From Motacilla alba alba (taxonomy: Eukaryota; Chordata; Aves; Passeriformes; Motacillidae), in the NCBI RefSeq assembly GCF_015832195.1, contig NC_052027.1:20248688-20312687 (forward strand): a stretch of DNA of 64,000 bases. The letters are read 5' to 3'. Below, one piece after another: positions 12,895 to 25,548 of the stretch; the stretch's first letter is position 1; each line of letters begins with the position of its first letter. The notes under the pieces are model-generated. The model was not told the origin of the DNA and ran no database searches. It was given only the letters and a program-made list of their open reading frames with translations. A program made the position numbers and the translations under genes.

Positions 12895-15800
12895 TCCTTA
12901 TAATCTCTTCCTGCTGAAATTAGGACCAAAGATGCACTTGTATGCTACAGTTTCAACTGCATAAACACCTACTGCACTTCTGCAGCCACTGCTCAAGCTG
13001 TCTAAACAACGGCTGTGAAGGAGGGTAACAACTAACATGGAATAGCCCTGGGAAAGTAGAATAATGCAAACTTGGAATGAGGGTGAGGGAAATTGTCTTA
13101 TTTTCTTTTCTTCAGAAACATGAACTTACTTCCCACTTTTGTTTGCTTTAGTTTGCTGATCTGCCAGGTGCACGGATCCAGTAGGCCAGGGCGCACCCAA
13201 GACATTTGCTGAGATGGTTTTCTTTCCTTTTACATTGCTCTTCAGATCCTGTTGCATAAATTAACACGTCATGTTCCCACATTTGGTGGTGGAGGGTTTG
13301 TGGTTCAGCAGGGATTTGTTCTCTCTTGTCCTTGTACTGAATCAGCAGCGGGTCTCAAGCAGGATGAGCTTCATCAGAGAGTTGTTGTGTCTTCATGTTG
13401 CTGTGTGGGAAACCATCTCTGTTTCTCACTCTTTGCTTACAAGTCTGATGGTAGAGAGTTCTAAAATCTGCAGTTTATCCTCTTGCTGGGTGGTTTCATA
13501 AACTTGTGAATAAACTGCTTGTATGCCCTTAGCAAATCTCAGCTTTGCACTGAGCAACTAGAAATTTTTAATTTGGTCTAAACTGTATGAAGAGTAAATA
13601 TCACAAATTATTCCCATGTTACAGGAATTGTTCTGTCCTTCAGTCTGTGCAGAACTAGAGGTGAGTATGAACCATTGACAGGCACCCCCAAAATGAGCAT
13701 TAGCAGGGCCAGGGCCAGTGTTAACACAGAAATTTTGGTTCAATGATTGAAGAGAGGAGTCAAAAGTCAGGGCTTCTGACTGGTGCACTAAAGCACAGCT
13801 TTATTTTTGGAAAAGAGACTGCAGCTCTCCTTGGTTTGTCTAAAATTCTGTTGATTTGCCCTCTGAAGTTCACATAAGGGATAGCAGATTTTTATACAGC
13901 TGGCTTTCGTTATTTCAGTCCTTATTGGTACATTGCACTTGTAAATGCTGTTAACTGATAAAAATACTGTGAGCAAAACCATTTGAAAGAGGGCAAAGCA
14001 CCCCTCCCTCAGCTGAGGAACTCCTTCCTTCCCTGAGCACTGTAAGTGCCTTTGGCTGGCTGGCGGTGCAGGATGAAGAGCTGGAAGATTAAGAGTGTCT
14101 GTCCCTTTTGCTTTCAGAACCAATTTTCATTCAATGGTGGCTAAAGCTGGTGGACAGATGGCTTCAAAAAGCCCTTTAACTAATAGGTTTTGCCAGCCCT
14201 ACATCCTCTCTTCTGTTAAACATTTCATTCATTATGCAGCTTCAAGGAATGGTGAGAGCTAGCTCTTTCTGCCAGTGTCACCCCTGCACGTAACTCCCCC
14301 TGCTTTCCAAAGAGCTGTCAAGAAGCATTTTTCTTCAAAAGGGGTAGAATCTAAGTCTTGCTACAGTCAGCTTCTGAAGAGGAAGGGCCTTGCATTCAGC
14401 CAGAGTGCTGGTGATTGCTGAGATGGAATTAAAAAGGAGAAGAAATAGGAGGAGGGAAAATCTCAAAGGGTGTCAGGGGACTCTTTGCCTCAAACAGCCT
14501 TGTGGGATGGAGTGTGGAGTACAGACTTTGTTTTACAGCCTCAGCTCAGTGTGCACAAAGACAATGCCTTGGATGCTGCACAGGTTACCAACAAGGGAAA
14601 AGAGAAATTAAAATTACACTGCAGCTTTTCCATTCTGCAGGAGTTGCTTAACAACTTGAGTAATTAGAGGCTGCAGAGAAAAAGTGGCTATTTTTCATTA
14701 CAAGTCCCATTTTAATTCAGCTCAAAGTCACCTGTTGGTAGAAGAAAATAGGTAAAACAACTGAGCATTGGTTGTGCTTCTGTGAAGTGCTGGATTTGCT
14801 TCCCTTAAAAATGCAAGGAATGAGAGCTGAGAGTTCCTCTGGACACAGCGATCCTGGCTCTGGCAAGTAGCTGCCAGTGGAAAACGGGCATGGCCACGCC
14901 TGGGCTGGGAGGCCTTCTGGGGGCCGGGAGAACTCAGATGTACCTGTGCTTTGTGTCACTTGCGTGTAAAGTAATCGGGACGCTGATTTGAAATGAAGTG
15001 CCAAAAGAATTTCCTGGTCTATTTTCCTGTGAATGACATGTGGTCAGGAAAAGAGAGGGGCAGCAGGAGGACCAGGGGATGGGAGACTCCCTGAGTGCAC
15101 CAAGGATGGGTGCTGCCACACTTAGGAAAGGAGAAATCCTCCCTGAAGGAATGAGAACTGTGTTTCCTCTCCTCTGTTCCTTCTCCTTTCCCATACACAC
15201 ACCAGCAAGCTTAGTGGGGTTTGGACTTGGTTCACAACACAGTGGCCCCATTTATGACTGATAACCAACACAGAAGCAGCTGGGGAGGGGAAAAAAAAAA
15301 CACACTCTTGAGCTCTGAAATGTCTGTGTTGTTTTCTGTTTGCTATCCATTTTTCCGCTATACAAAATGTGAAACAGTTTTAGAGTAACTTCAGCCATTG
15401 ACAGTAAATGGAAATTGGGGCAGGAAGAGGTAATACATTTGTCATTTCAAAGAACACCTCAAATTCCTTTAAATTTAAGGAATTTAAAACATCCTTGTTT
15501 TCTGATTGCTTAGCTTAGTGGAGAAAGGATAGGAATTTTCCCCAATCATAATATGATTTACTTAAGTTGCAAGAATTTTTTCAAGTGTTTACAAATCCAA
15601 GTCAGTTAACAGCTGCTCACATGAAGAGCTCTAAACAGTTTGATATCACTGGTGCACAGACTGGGAATACACGTGAAAGGTAGCTCAGCAGATTCATTTT
15701 GACTGCAGCCATGACTTGCAATTAACATCAACGAAATTTTGACATGTGGGGCTCTGCAGACAGCATGAATGTATTTTCTGTAGGACTTTTGCCTGATGTG

Positions 15801-18570
15801 AGCACTTCCCTTCCTCTAGTAATCAGCATTTTGTCCTCAAGTGCTAAATTAATATTTCTGTAGGTTTCAGGAAAAGTAGCACTTACAGCTAAGGCTTCAT
15901 ACATCACTTGCTTTAGAGGAGACACTCTGGGGGGATCCCAACATCTCACCCTGGGATTTGGGGTGATCTTTCCAGCACTAGGGGAACAGGGAGAGCTTGA
16001 GGTGACCCACAACACTGCACTGAGGATGCTGTTACGACTTACTGACCTGGTAGTCCCTTTCTTGACACCATTTCCTCTCACATGGGGAAGAGAAGTAGTA
16101 CATTTCATAAAATTGTATCTATTTGAGATTAGAGAGTTTTGGTACCCAAACCCATGTAGTCCTAAACAGGGACAAGACACAGTGACAAGCCAACAGAGTA
16201 ATTCCACGGAGAGTGCAAGGAGCACCTAAGATATTTCTCAGCTGCTGGTTTGATTCCTGGTTAAAGATTTCATCAAAAGCAGTGTGGATGTGTTGGGGGA
16301 AATTGGGACAAAGTTCAGGAATTAGGAAGAAGAGGGGACAACCCATACAATGGCTGAAGTTTAGAAACTATTCTGTTTTGTCACAAACCCTAACGGGTTG
16401 GTTTTTCTCTGTCTGCTGGGACTCAAAATTGTCAGTGAGATCAGTGAAGTTGGAATTTGTCCATTCCCCCTGAATCTTCTCAAAAATTTTATAAACTGCA
16501 AACCAGCTTAGGTCTGGGTGTGGGATGGAATATGGGGAACAAGGAGGAGGTCCCTGTTATTGATATGCCTGAGGCCACTGACATCAAAGGCCATTTTTAA
16601 TGGGTTCACAAGTGACAGAGTGAATGGGGCTGATGTGGCACAGAAGTCATTGCAAGGGGTAGTTCCAAAGGACCCAGCCTTTCCCCGTTCCTGGATTAAA
16701 TCACAGCAAAGGAAAGACAATGAAATTCAAGAAAAGACTGAAATGTTGAAGTGTTGGAAGATAATCTGTTCTGAGCCAAATCCTGCATTTCAAAACACCC
16801 TGACAGAATCTGAATTTACTTTAGTTCACAACAGCATTAGTCAGAGACTTTATCTGTGTTTCAAAGCACAGCCTCAGAGCTGGGGCTGAAACGGCTCAGA
16901 AAGTTCAGCCTCAGGACAAAAGGTGACATGACCTGTGCCAAAATTATCTGGGTCTGCAAAAATTGGAAACTTCAAAGACCTTCTTATTTTTGAATATTTT
17001 GGCTCCTATATCCAAACCTACAAGCCACAGAAGGGAGAGCTAATGCAATTGTTTAGGTTTCATTGTGGGGCAATCTCTAGCACAGGAGTGTGCATCCTCC
17101 CAGAGTACAGCTCAGCTCACTGGGCATTAACTGGGGAATGAGACTGTGGCACATCTGTGTGACAGGGCACACAGGGGCTTGGCACGAGACTCTCACCAGC
17201 AATTACTGAGCCCTGCTTAGGTGAACATGAGGCTCTTGTAGAGTCAAATCCTGCACATGGTCCTGATGCAGCCAAGGTTTGCCTGTGCTCTCCAGGCATC
17301 ACCTTAGCCTGTCTAGAGAATATCAGTAATTTTCCCATGCAGTCTTACATTAGAGCTCCATTTCACTGGGGAGGGGATTTTTGTTTGTTTTTTAAGGACT
17401 GACTTTCTACTAAAGAGTTCAGTAACCTGAAGAAGAAACGTGGTAGGAGTCAGCTGGTCATGGTTACACTGTTCCTGCTGCCCCTCTTTCCCCACAGATG
17501 TACAGTTCTTCATTTTACTTGCCTTAAAGCAAAGTTTTCATTTGAAAACTCGAACTCCCAACCTGCAAATCTTATTTGTAATGCTTCATAGCTCAGAGAA
17601 GGAGACAATGTGTTCTAAATCATGAAAACATGGGCCCCCCACAAAATGCAAATCTAAGTAATAATATAATTATCATATATAATATATAATTATATTATTT
17701 GGCTATGTTAATTCAGTTGCCCTAAATAATAGATGCCTTAAAATCTCATACTGTAATGTAATTTTTCACACCATGTGTTTTGTAGGGATTTGGAGTCTGG
17801 GGATTTCTTTTATTTATTTGTTTGTTGGTTTGTTTGTTCTCCCTTTGTTGCATCATTAAATGTAGCAGAGCACCACTTGATCAAAGTTGTTTAAACTTAT
17901 GTGATTTTGGTCCACTCAACTGGGTTGAGCTACCAACTGCTTTAATAACCAGATGCAGGAGTGGACTACAGAGTTATCCCAAATAACACACAGAAGAAAG
18001 GAATTAATGTTTTTCTCTCCTCTGCTGATATGAATTCTATGCTTGAAGGAAGAAAATTATCTCATTACATTAGAATCTAATAGGAGGAAGTGCTCAATGT
18101 AATAGATTAATGTACATTGTAATAGTTTCTCTTGAAAGCTGAGGAATAATTTAAAGTACACTATACTTGTAAATATTCCATCATTCAGTAAATCTACCAA
18201 TCTCTGACTTTGTTGGTTAATGTTTTTAATTGCCAAAGCAATAAGTGAGGAAGGAGAGCACCAATCTAATGTAATTACCTCAAAATACTGTGCTATGAAT
18301 ATCAATCTCAGGGGGTCCCACTCCTGCTGAGACTGTGGAGAGGAGATGGAGTCAGTCAGGAGGAGTTCAAGGTGCTTTGCTGGATCAGGTGGAGAAGGGC
18401 AGCTATGTGTGCACAGGGAAGGAGCTGTTGGGGTGTGCCAGGAATTCTGAATGCCAGGCAAGGGTCTTGAGGACTGCTCCAGAGCAGCAGCAGCTGGAAC
18501 CCTGCTTGGGGAGGTGACACCACTGCCCCACTCAGCTGAGCAGGGCCTGGAGTGGCTCTGGCAGTGTGTG

Positions 18571-18632
18571 TGACTCCTGGGAGCCAGCAGCTATCCCTGT
18601 GCCACTCCCGGGAGCCAGCAGTGTTTCCATGT
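18571..18632. repeat. 31-bp direct duplication
   Basis: Two adjacent copies of a ~31-bp sequence around ctcctgggagccagcag / ctcccgggagccagcag, moderately diverged after the shared core. Confidence 0.7.
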
Positions 18633-21600
18633 GCTGCAGGCTGGAAATGGAGTGCTTGGCACTGAGCTTTTGGGAAGAGCCTCTGATTCTCTATTAATTT
18701 CAGTTTTTTTACCTCTCTATCTCACTGGTATCCTGCTCATCACCTTTAGCAGCTGGGAAGAAAGGGAAAGGGAGAGCTCATTCCCAGTGTCTGGTCCCTC
18801 ACACAGGCACCCCCTCAATCTGCACTTGCCCTGTCCCATGGCAGAGGAACAGAGACAGAATTCATCCCTTCTGGGTCTCACTGGCCCCAAGCACCCCCCT
18901 TTACTGGCAACATAATCTGACCCAGCAGGTTTAAAGGCAGGATGCTCTCCTTTATTATATTGAGTTGATGATAAATATTTCCAGGAACTACAAAAAGGAG
19001 AAAAATGGTTTCTGTAAGGATCACTTGTGTAAGAATGCACATGCTGCAGTGTGGGTGCACTGCTGGGTGGGTTTAAGTGTTGTTCTAGAGGCACCTCCAT
19101 CATATGCTAGAGTCTCGTTTTAGTAATAAGGAGAAGATGGTCATAAATCTCACTGCATGCTTTAAAAGATATTTGGATGCTCAGGCTCACTATGGCAGAG
19201 TGAAGCTGTAGCATTTCCTTACCTGAGATGTAGAGGAAAAATTACACAGGTTGTAGAACTTAACAAATTGTCTCATTTCAGGCAGTGTGAAATGCTAATA
19301 CATGAAATGACTCAGCCCTCATTCATCATTTCATACCATATAAATCCAGTTTACAATGTTCAACAAGATGCAAGTCAGACAACAGAACAGAACCCAGCAG
19401 TCTTGTCCCTGGCAAACCAAAGTCAAATCTTGGTAAATAAAGCCAGCTTGTTAATGATAAACTAGTATTAATTAGCATTCTTGAACCAGCTCTTGAGGAG
19501 TTAGATGAATGAGCAGATCTGGAGCCAAGGCAATAATGACTTTGTGTAATGTTTGTGTAACTACATCAGCTTTTAGAAGGTCTAAGACAGTTCTGGCACA
19601 GAATTGACCCAGCAGTGATAAATGAGCAACAAGGAGCAGGTTTGCCTCACTGGGTTGAATCACCTGCTTCCTTACAACATTGGACTCCTCTGGGTGTCTT
19701 CAGACAAGGACCTAGAACTTAACCCTGAGCAGCTGCACAAGAACAGCCTTGCTTAAAAAAACTTGTCAAAGTGTGGAACTCTCCAGTATTTCCAGTTCTG
19801 GACTCCTGTCACCACCACTTTTTGCTCACACAGGTTGGTGGCACCCTGAGACATTGATGGAACCTGACAGTTGGCATGCTTTGATGGAAACACATTGCAA
19901 GTCCTGCTGGGCACAGAAAAGCAGGAACTTCCCAAGATCTGCAGCCATGGATTCATCTCTGATGTGGAATAAGTTTTCTGCTATGGACATGATGACATCC
20001 TTAATGCCCAAGATAAAGGGTGTACAACAGACAAGGCTAAATTTACAATGGCTGCACATCACCTCTTGTAATAAGACAAAAATTGCACTGTCTTCTGAAA
20101 TCCTGTGTAGATTTTAGGTAATTACAGGTAAAAGTAGCTATAAATATTATATAGCTATATGAAGTATAATATAGGAGGTAATGAGTATTTTGTCCAGGTA
20201 TTCAATGTCTTTTTGAGAAACAGAAAAATCTCTATAACTCTGTTTTGACTTTTTTTGGTTGAAACCAGCCCTCCTCCAGAGATGACTGAAAGCCCAGGTG
20301 ATATTTCACATGATGATTCTGTGCACAAACACTTTTGGAGGATTTGGAAATCACAGCAGCAATAACAGTTAGTACAGAGCACACCTCATTTAGAAAGTGT
20401 GTTTTGCCACAACACCTGTCCTAAAGCAGTGCCTTCATTGCTGCTGGAGTTTCAGAGCATTTGTAATGCACAACCTGCCCAAAGCAGGAGCTCAGTGCAG
20501 AAAACTGCTCACAAGAAAGGGCTGCTTGGCCACATTTCCCTGTGAGAACTCCAAGGTGCCTTTGTAATGTAACCCTTTATTAATGATAGAAGCGGAGTCA
20601 CTGAGGTTAACCAATCTGCCACTTACATATAACTGCAGTTTGTGTTATCTGTAACTGAAGAAGGTCATGGGATCTCTCGTTTGAAGTGCCAACAAATTAG
20701 CATCCAGGGCCCTGGCCAGGCATACAGAGCAGCCTCTGAGAGCTGCCCAGGAGCCAGAGGAACAGGTTCCCTCCAGCTCCTGAGCCCACTGGCATTTGTT
20801 AAAACAGCCCTGCTCTTGTTGCCAGCCTCAATGTGCTTGAGAAAGTGTCAGTGGAGCCTTGGGCAGGGACAGGAGGGGTGGTGGTGCCAAGGGGCAGCTG
20901 AGCCCCGGGAAGGGCCCATGGTGCCACTCGAGGGTAGACGGGGCTCAGGAACTGAGCAGGACCTCGCCTGTTCTTGCTTCCAGGAAGGCAACAACTGGCT
21001 AAGCCTGGGAGGAAAAACCCTTCTGAGAGGGTAGAAAAGAAAAGCAATTTATTTGAGAGCAATGAATTTAAGTGCTTTTGCTCTTTCTTAACGAGACTGG
21101 CTAAGAAGAAGAAAAAAGGGAGAAAGCAAAGTCTTCTTCTTTCCTTCTCCCCCCTGCAAAATCCTACATGCCCTTTTGGCAGAGATCCATCATTCACTTA
21201 ACATGTCCTGCTGAAATCAATTCATGTGTCAGGATTTGGAGAGCTAGAACAAAATTTGTTTGCTGATCCCATCCACAGATCACTTAAGAGGATTCATAAA
21301 GGTTGGCAAAAATATCCACAAACCCACGTTCAATTTGCTATGTAAAGTAATGCATTAGGGAGTGACAGATTCGAGCAGGGAGGGGAAATTCTGATTGTAC
21401 GAACCAGTTGGTCAAAGTCCACAAGCACCTTGAAGCACATGCAATTAAATGAAAGGGGATTTGCCTCCTTTGGTGATGGAAGAAAATGGACTTTATAGTG
21501 AAAATATGCCCTGCTAAATGAGGAAGGGAGGGCATGAGGATGTGCTCTGAGGCTTGGGGCTGTGTCACACCACAGGGTGGGGTGGTCACACAGCTCATGG

Positions 21601-21829
21601 GGGAAGCAGGTCCCTTGGCCACTGTACTCTGAGGCAAAGCCAGCTCTGTGTCCCTGCTGTCCACGGGGTTTGATAGCACTCCTACTTCCACATTTAATCA
21701 TGTGGAGAGAAATAAGCACTACATAACTCCTCCAGGGCAGCTGAAGGATTTTCTCCTGCAGCTCCTACACTTCACACACCTATGAAATGGCTACTGGTTT
21801 GGGATTCCCTGGTCTCTATCTGGGCTGAC

Positions 21830-21945
21830 ATGGAATCACAGAATCAGGACTGTCCTGAGTTGGAAGGGACCTCCACAGATCACTGAGCCCAACTCCTTAA
21901 TACACATCTCCAAAGCTCCTGTTCAACTCTCCCAGCACAGAACCA
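21830..21945 (-). mobile_element. CR1 LINE 3' end fragment
   Basis: Reverse-complement CR1 tail: tggaatcacagaatcagg, then gagttggaagggacctccac and gatcactgagcccaactcc. Confidence 0.85.
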
Positions 21946-22632
21946 AGCAAGAAAGAGTCCAAGTGCCTGTAAGGGCTGAGGCAGCGTTCTCAGGGCACAG
22001 GCCTGGCCACAGCCTGCTCTTCTGTCTGCTGGGGTGTTGGGAGAATGGTGTTCTTGCAACAGATGCAAGTAGGACCTTGCTTTCTGAAATTATTCTCAAT
22101 TAAAATGCAATTAGCTGCGTTAAGTAGAAAGTGGCATTCTCCAATCTCCCATCTGAATAAAAAGGAATGCTGTGGTCATGCTGTGGTTGGTCAGCAGTGC
22201 TCAGATGCTCACCTAACAACAGCCTCCTCACTTTCTTGGGTTCATGGAGCACAGCTTTGTGCAGAGCATGAGGCTGGGAAGGCGGAATTCTCCTGATTGT
22301 AGCCGAGCCCACACCAAGTGCATTAACCCGCCCACAGCTGATGTGCTGCTCTGCAGCCTCACTTTGTGTAGTTCCTGTGGTAAATAGTGTGGGCCATGAT
22401 GTCACTCTTGCTTAAAGCAATTTGTTGAGTTGTAAATACCAATCAATTCCTGTGACTGAATCCTGTGACCTTGGGTGTAATCCATGACAATGCTGACTTT
22501 AATGTATTTTCTAGCCTTAGCAAAACTACTTTTACCTGCCCTTTTCCATTAACTTCCCATCTCACTAATAAAATACTGAGAGAATTATATTCACCACTTC
22601 TGCCAATTTTAACCGGAAACTATTCTGACTAA
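21946..22632. other. intergenic, no gene seen
   Basis: Unique sequence between a CR1 tail and the solo LTR. No coding or RNA signal was recognised. Confidence 0.6.
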
Positions 22633-22637
22633 GGAAT
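22633..22637. repeat. left target-site duplication of the solo LTR
   Basis: GGAAT immediately before the TGTCCT left end; identical to 23277-23281. Confidence 0.9.
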
Positions 22638-23276
22638 TGTCCTAGGGTGACGTTATGATGCTTGCATCCCCATTTGTGTTCTGTTCATGCTGGATATTAT
22701 GTTCTGAGCCTTCAAGACTGGCTCTGAAGAGCGAATGTTTTGTTTTGGTTTTGTTATCAGCCTGCTCCCCATGGCTGGCGGGACACAGAGACGGGGCAGT
22801 GCATAGTGCGGCTTTTGCTTCTTGCTGGGCTTTTTGCTTTGCTCTTGCTCTTGCTTTTTGCTTCTGCTCATAGTTAGTGTAGCTAAGCAGTCTGAATTTT
22901 TCCCTGGACTGTTTTTCCTTTTCCTTTTTGGAACTACTCAAACCTGCTCTGGACTGGGACCTGGAAACACCGAGAGCTTGCACCTCGTGGCTGCAGCAGC
23001 CATCTCCAGCACCGGAGGGACTGACAACAGAGCAACCACCCCCCAAGAGAGACTTTCTGAATTTGTCATCCTTTTCAGAGTGGTGAAGGAGTGTTATCAT
23101 CTGGTATTGTTCATTCTGTGTGCTGGGGGTGCTGTGCCTGTTAAATAAACAGGTTCTTTCCACTCCTCTCTGAGGAATCCTTCCTGAACCAGTTGTGGGG
23201 AGGGGCTGTGTGGGTTTGCTTTCTGGAGGGGCCCCCTTTTGGAGGTTTTCTCCCAAATTTGCCCTAAACCAGGACA
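22638..23276 (+). mobile_element. solo LTR of an endogenous retrovirus
   Basis: A 639-bp element with the classical retroviral ends TG...CA. Its six terminal bases are perfectly inverted (TGTCCT at the left, AGGACA at the right). It is flanked on both sides by the same 5-bp word, GGAAT (22633-22637 and 23277-23281), a clean target-site duplication. An AATAAA signal at 23144-23149 sits about 130 bp before the right end, as expected for the R/U5 boundary, and fixes the plus orientation. No gag, pol or env sequence adjoins it, so it is the product of LTR-LTR recombination. The 5-bp duplication and ends fit avian ERVL or ERV1-like families; I cannot name the family without a library search. Reading frames inside it are not genes. 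Confidence 0.9.
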
Positions 23277-23281
23277 GGAAT
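23277..23281. repeat. right target-site duplication of the solo LTR
   Basis: GGAAT immediately after the AGGACA right end; identical to 22633-22637. Confidence 0.9.
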
Positions 23282-25524
23282 ATTAAATGTTGCACATTGA
23301 CAAATCTGATCTCTGCTCATCATTGCTGGGGTCAGCAGCCTCCTCCTCAGCCAGACATACTTTGCAGCCCAGGGTCACTTGACCAGTTTCAAACTCAAAT
23401 TTAAAGGGCTTTTTATTTATGCCCAAAGCAGGAGGGGATATGCGATCCCTGTGGGTGTAAGACTCCTCCAACTTGAAAGTTCCCTTCTTTGAGCCCAGTG
23501 TCTCCTTCCTGCCTCTCCTGCCCTCCACCAAACTTGCGTGCAGACACTTCTGAAAATGATTGGTATTTGTTTCCCCTCGCTTGTCTCCTAAAGTGGGAAA
23601 ATCAACCCCCAGACTGGAGGGGTTTGATAGGATTTGGAAGGGTGGTTTGGGGAGGATGATTGAGGACAGGACACACAAACTTTCTGACAAGAAGGATATT
23701 TGCACTCAGAGGATTTTTCCCTGACATCTGAGATGATTCCAGTGACACAGGCCCACATGTTCTGAGCTGAGCTGCTGTCACACAGAGCCTGGGGAAGAGC
23801 AGCTGACCAGGGCAGATTTCTGTGGCTCAGGGCTGCTGAGCTCTGACTCCACTGCAATGCCACAGACCAGCACCCTGGGTTTGAGTGAGGGAGAGGGCTC
23901 AGAGGCAGAATGTGATCTGCCAAAATCTCTCGTCTTTCTGTGATGACATGAGGAATCTCTGCATATTTGGCTTTTCTTCTAGAACTGTGACGGGAGCACA
24001 GGCACAGGCAGCAGCAGATGCAGCCTTGTGGGGCTCTAAATCCCTGTAGTCCCCATGGGGATTTTACACTCGTAATTCTCACTTCTGGTTTTAGCAGCTT
24101 TGCTGGCTACAGCAGAAATCCTCATTGTTCCAGCACGTCCATGTGAGAGCTTGGTGTTGCAGAGTTGTCTTTCATCTTTCCCTGTGCTGCTGTACTGCTT
24201 CAGCGTCCCCAGCCCAGCCCTGCCTTTCTCCCAGGTGCCCTGGTCCTGCAGGCTCAGCAGAGGCACCAGGCTGCTCCTGCCCTGGGAGCCTGGTGGGCAA
24301 AACTGCAGCTGGGTGACGTGGGTGTGTGGGTGGAAGGGCCTGCAGGGCTGACAGCACTGCTGCAAAGTTTGCTCCCTAGAATCTGAACTTCAGATAAATA
24401 GTACACGCTGGCTGTAATTTAAATTCAATCAATATTCAGTTAAAAAACAAATAGAAAGCTTTTTAGATCGGTGATGTAAGGGAATGTTGGTTCAAGGAAG
24501 TAATTACATATTATGTAGAAAAAGTCAATTTAAATCCTCAATAATTTACTTAAGTGATTTACTTGACTGATGTGTTGTCTTGACCCAGTAGGGCAGAGTG
24601 ACAGACACTCAGTTGTGGCAGAGTTCCAGCAAAACCAGCCGTTGTTACCGTCCAACATAAATCATTAGCTACTGTCTTGTTCCAGGTGTACACAGGTGCT
24701 ATTTAAAACAAAAAAAGGTGATAAATTTTATGTTTGTAAACATAACTCTGTCAAAACTAATCCTGTTTCTGGCAGATGAAGATGTTATCCATACCACTTG
24801 CTTAGGTAATATCCATTTTCAGGAAATAAAGTTCCTAGTGTATAATTAGCTGAAATTGGCTGACATTAGGGCAGTGGGGGTAGCTGGAACTGGGGGTACC
24901 TGGTTTTACTGGATAGCTGGGAAAGGCGCTGCCCTCTGCCAGTGCTGCACAGACCTGTGGGGACAATGACAGGATGGTTGCTGGTGGCCTGGTGGGGCTC
25001 CAAGACCTGCTGCCTTCTCATGGCAGTGGGTTTTTAAGGATGCTCTTTGGACTTTGCCCAGATTACATTCCATGCATGTGGAAGATTGCCATTTGTAGTC
25101 ATGACAACGATGCTGGCGAGTGCTGCTGTTCCCTACTTGCTGTACCTGAGACACAAGGGTCCTTTTAAAAATTACCTCTTGTGCTGTGCTCATCCTTTAA
25201 AGCTGAGAGTGAGCTTTGGCCCCTGAGGAGATGAGCCCCGGGGTGTGTTGGGTGGGTGTGCTGAGCTCTGAGCTTGGTCTTGAACTGCACCAAGCCTCAA
25301 AGAACAGCACCCAGTCCCAAAAGCTTGCTCCAAATAGACCTGAGAGCAGCTGAAATCCCAGTTTAGGATTACACAGAAATATCTGCAGAGAGATAGTGCT
25401 CCTGGGTAAAGCTGTGTGATCCAACATATTCAAAAGCTTCAGGCAACCCATTAGTCCCCTGATATATGCCTGTTTCCCTGTTCCTTGCTGCCTTGAGTGC
25501 TTGTAGCAGCAGCTACAACAAAGA

Positions 25525-25548
25525 AAAAAAAAAAAAAAAAAAACCACA
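25525..25548. repeat. poly-A run
   Basis: About 20 consecutive A residues after aag. There is no recognisable gene copy upstream, so it is treated as simple sequence. Confidence 0.85.

Larger units (their letters stand above)
12391..21829. other. intergenic, no gene seen
   Basis: Long unique AT-rich stretch with minor dinucleotide runs, an AT-only-like patch at about 17655-17700, a TTTG/TTTA simple tract at about 17810-17840 and the small duplication at 18571-18632. No exon with supported splice sites was recognised. Confidence 0.6.

Noticed and set aside
17876..17888. TTGATCAAAG as a TCF/LEF site
   Set aside because: A single short match, expected by chance many times in 64 kb; no clustering supports it.
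22642..23295. 217-residue minus-strand frame, and a plus-strand frame at 22822-23148
   Set aside because: Both lie in the solo LTR, run across its end, and resemble no retroviral protein.
25197..25548. Possible processed pseudogene ending in a ~20-base poly-A
   Set aside because: No AATAAA in the usual position, no recognisable coding similarity upstream and no clear flanking duplication.
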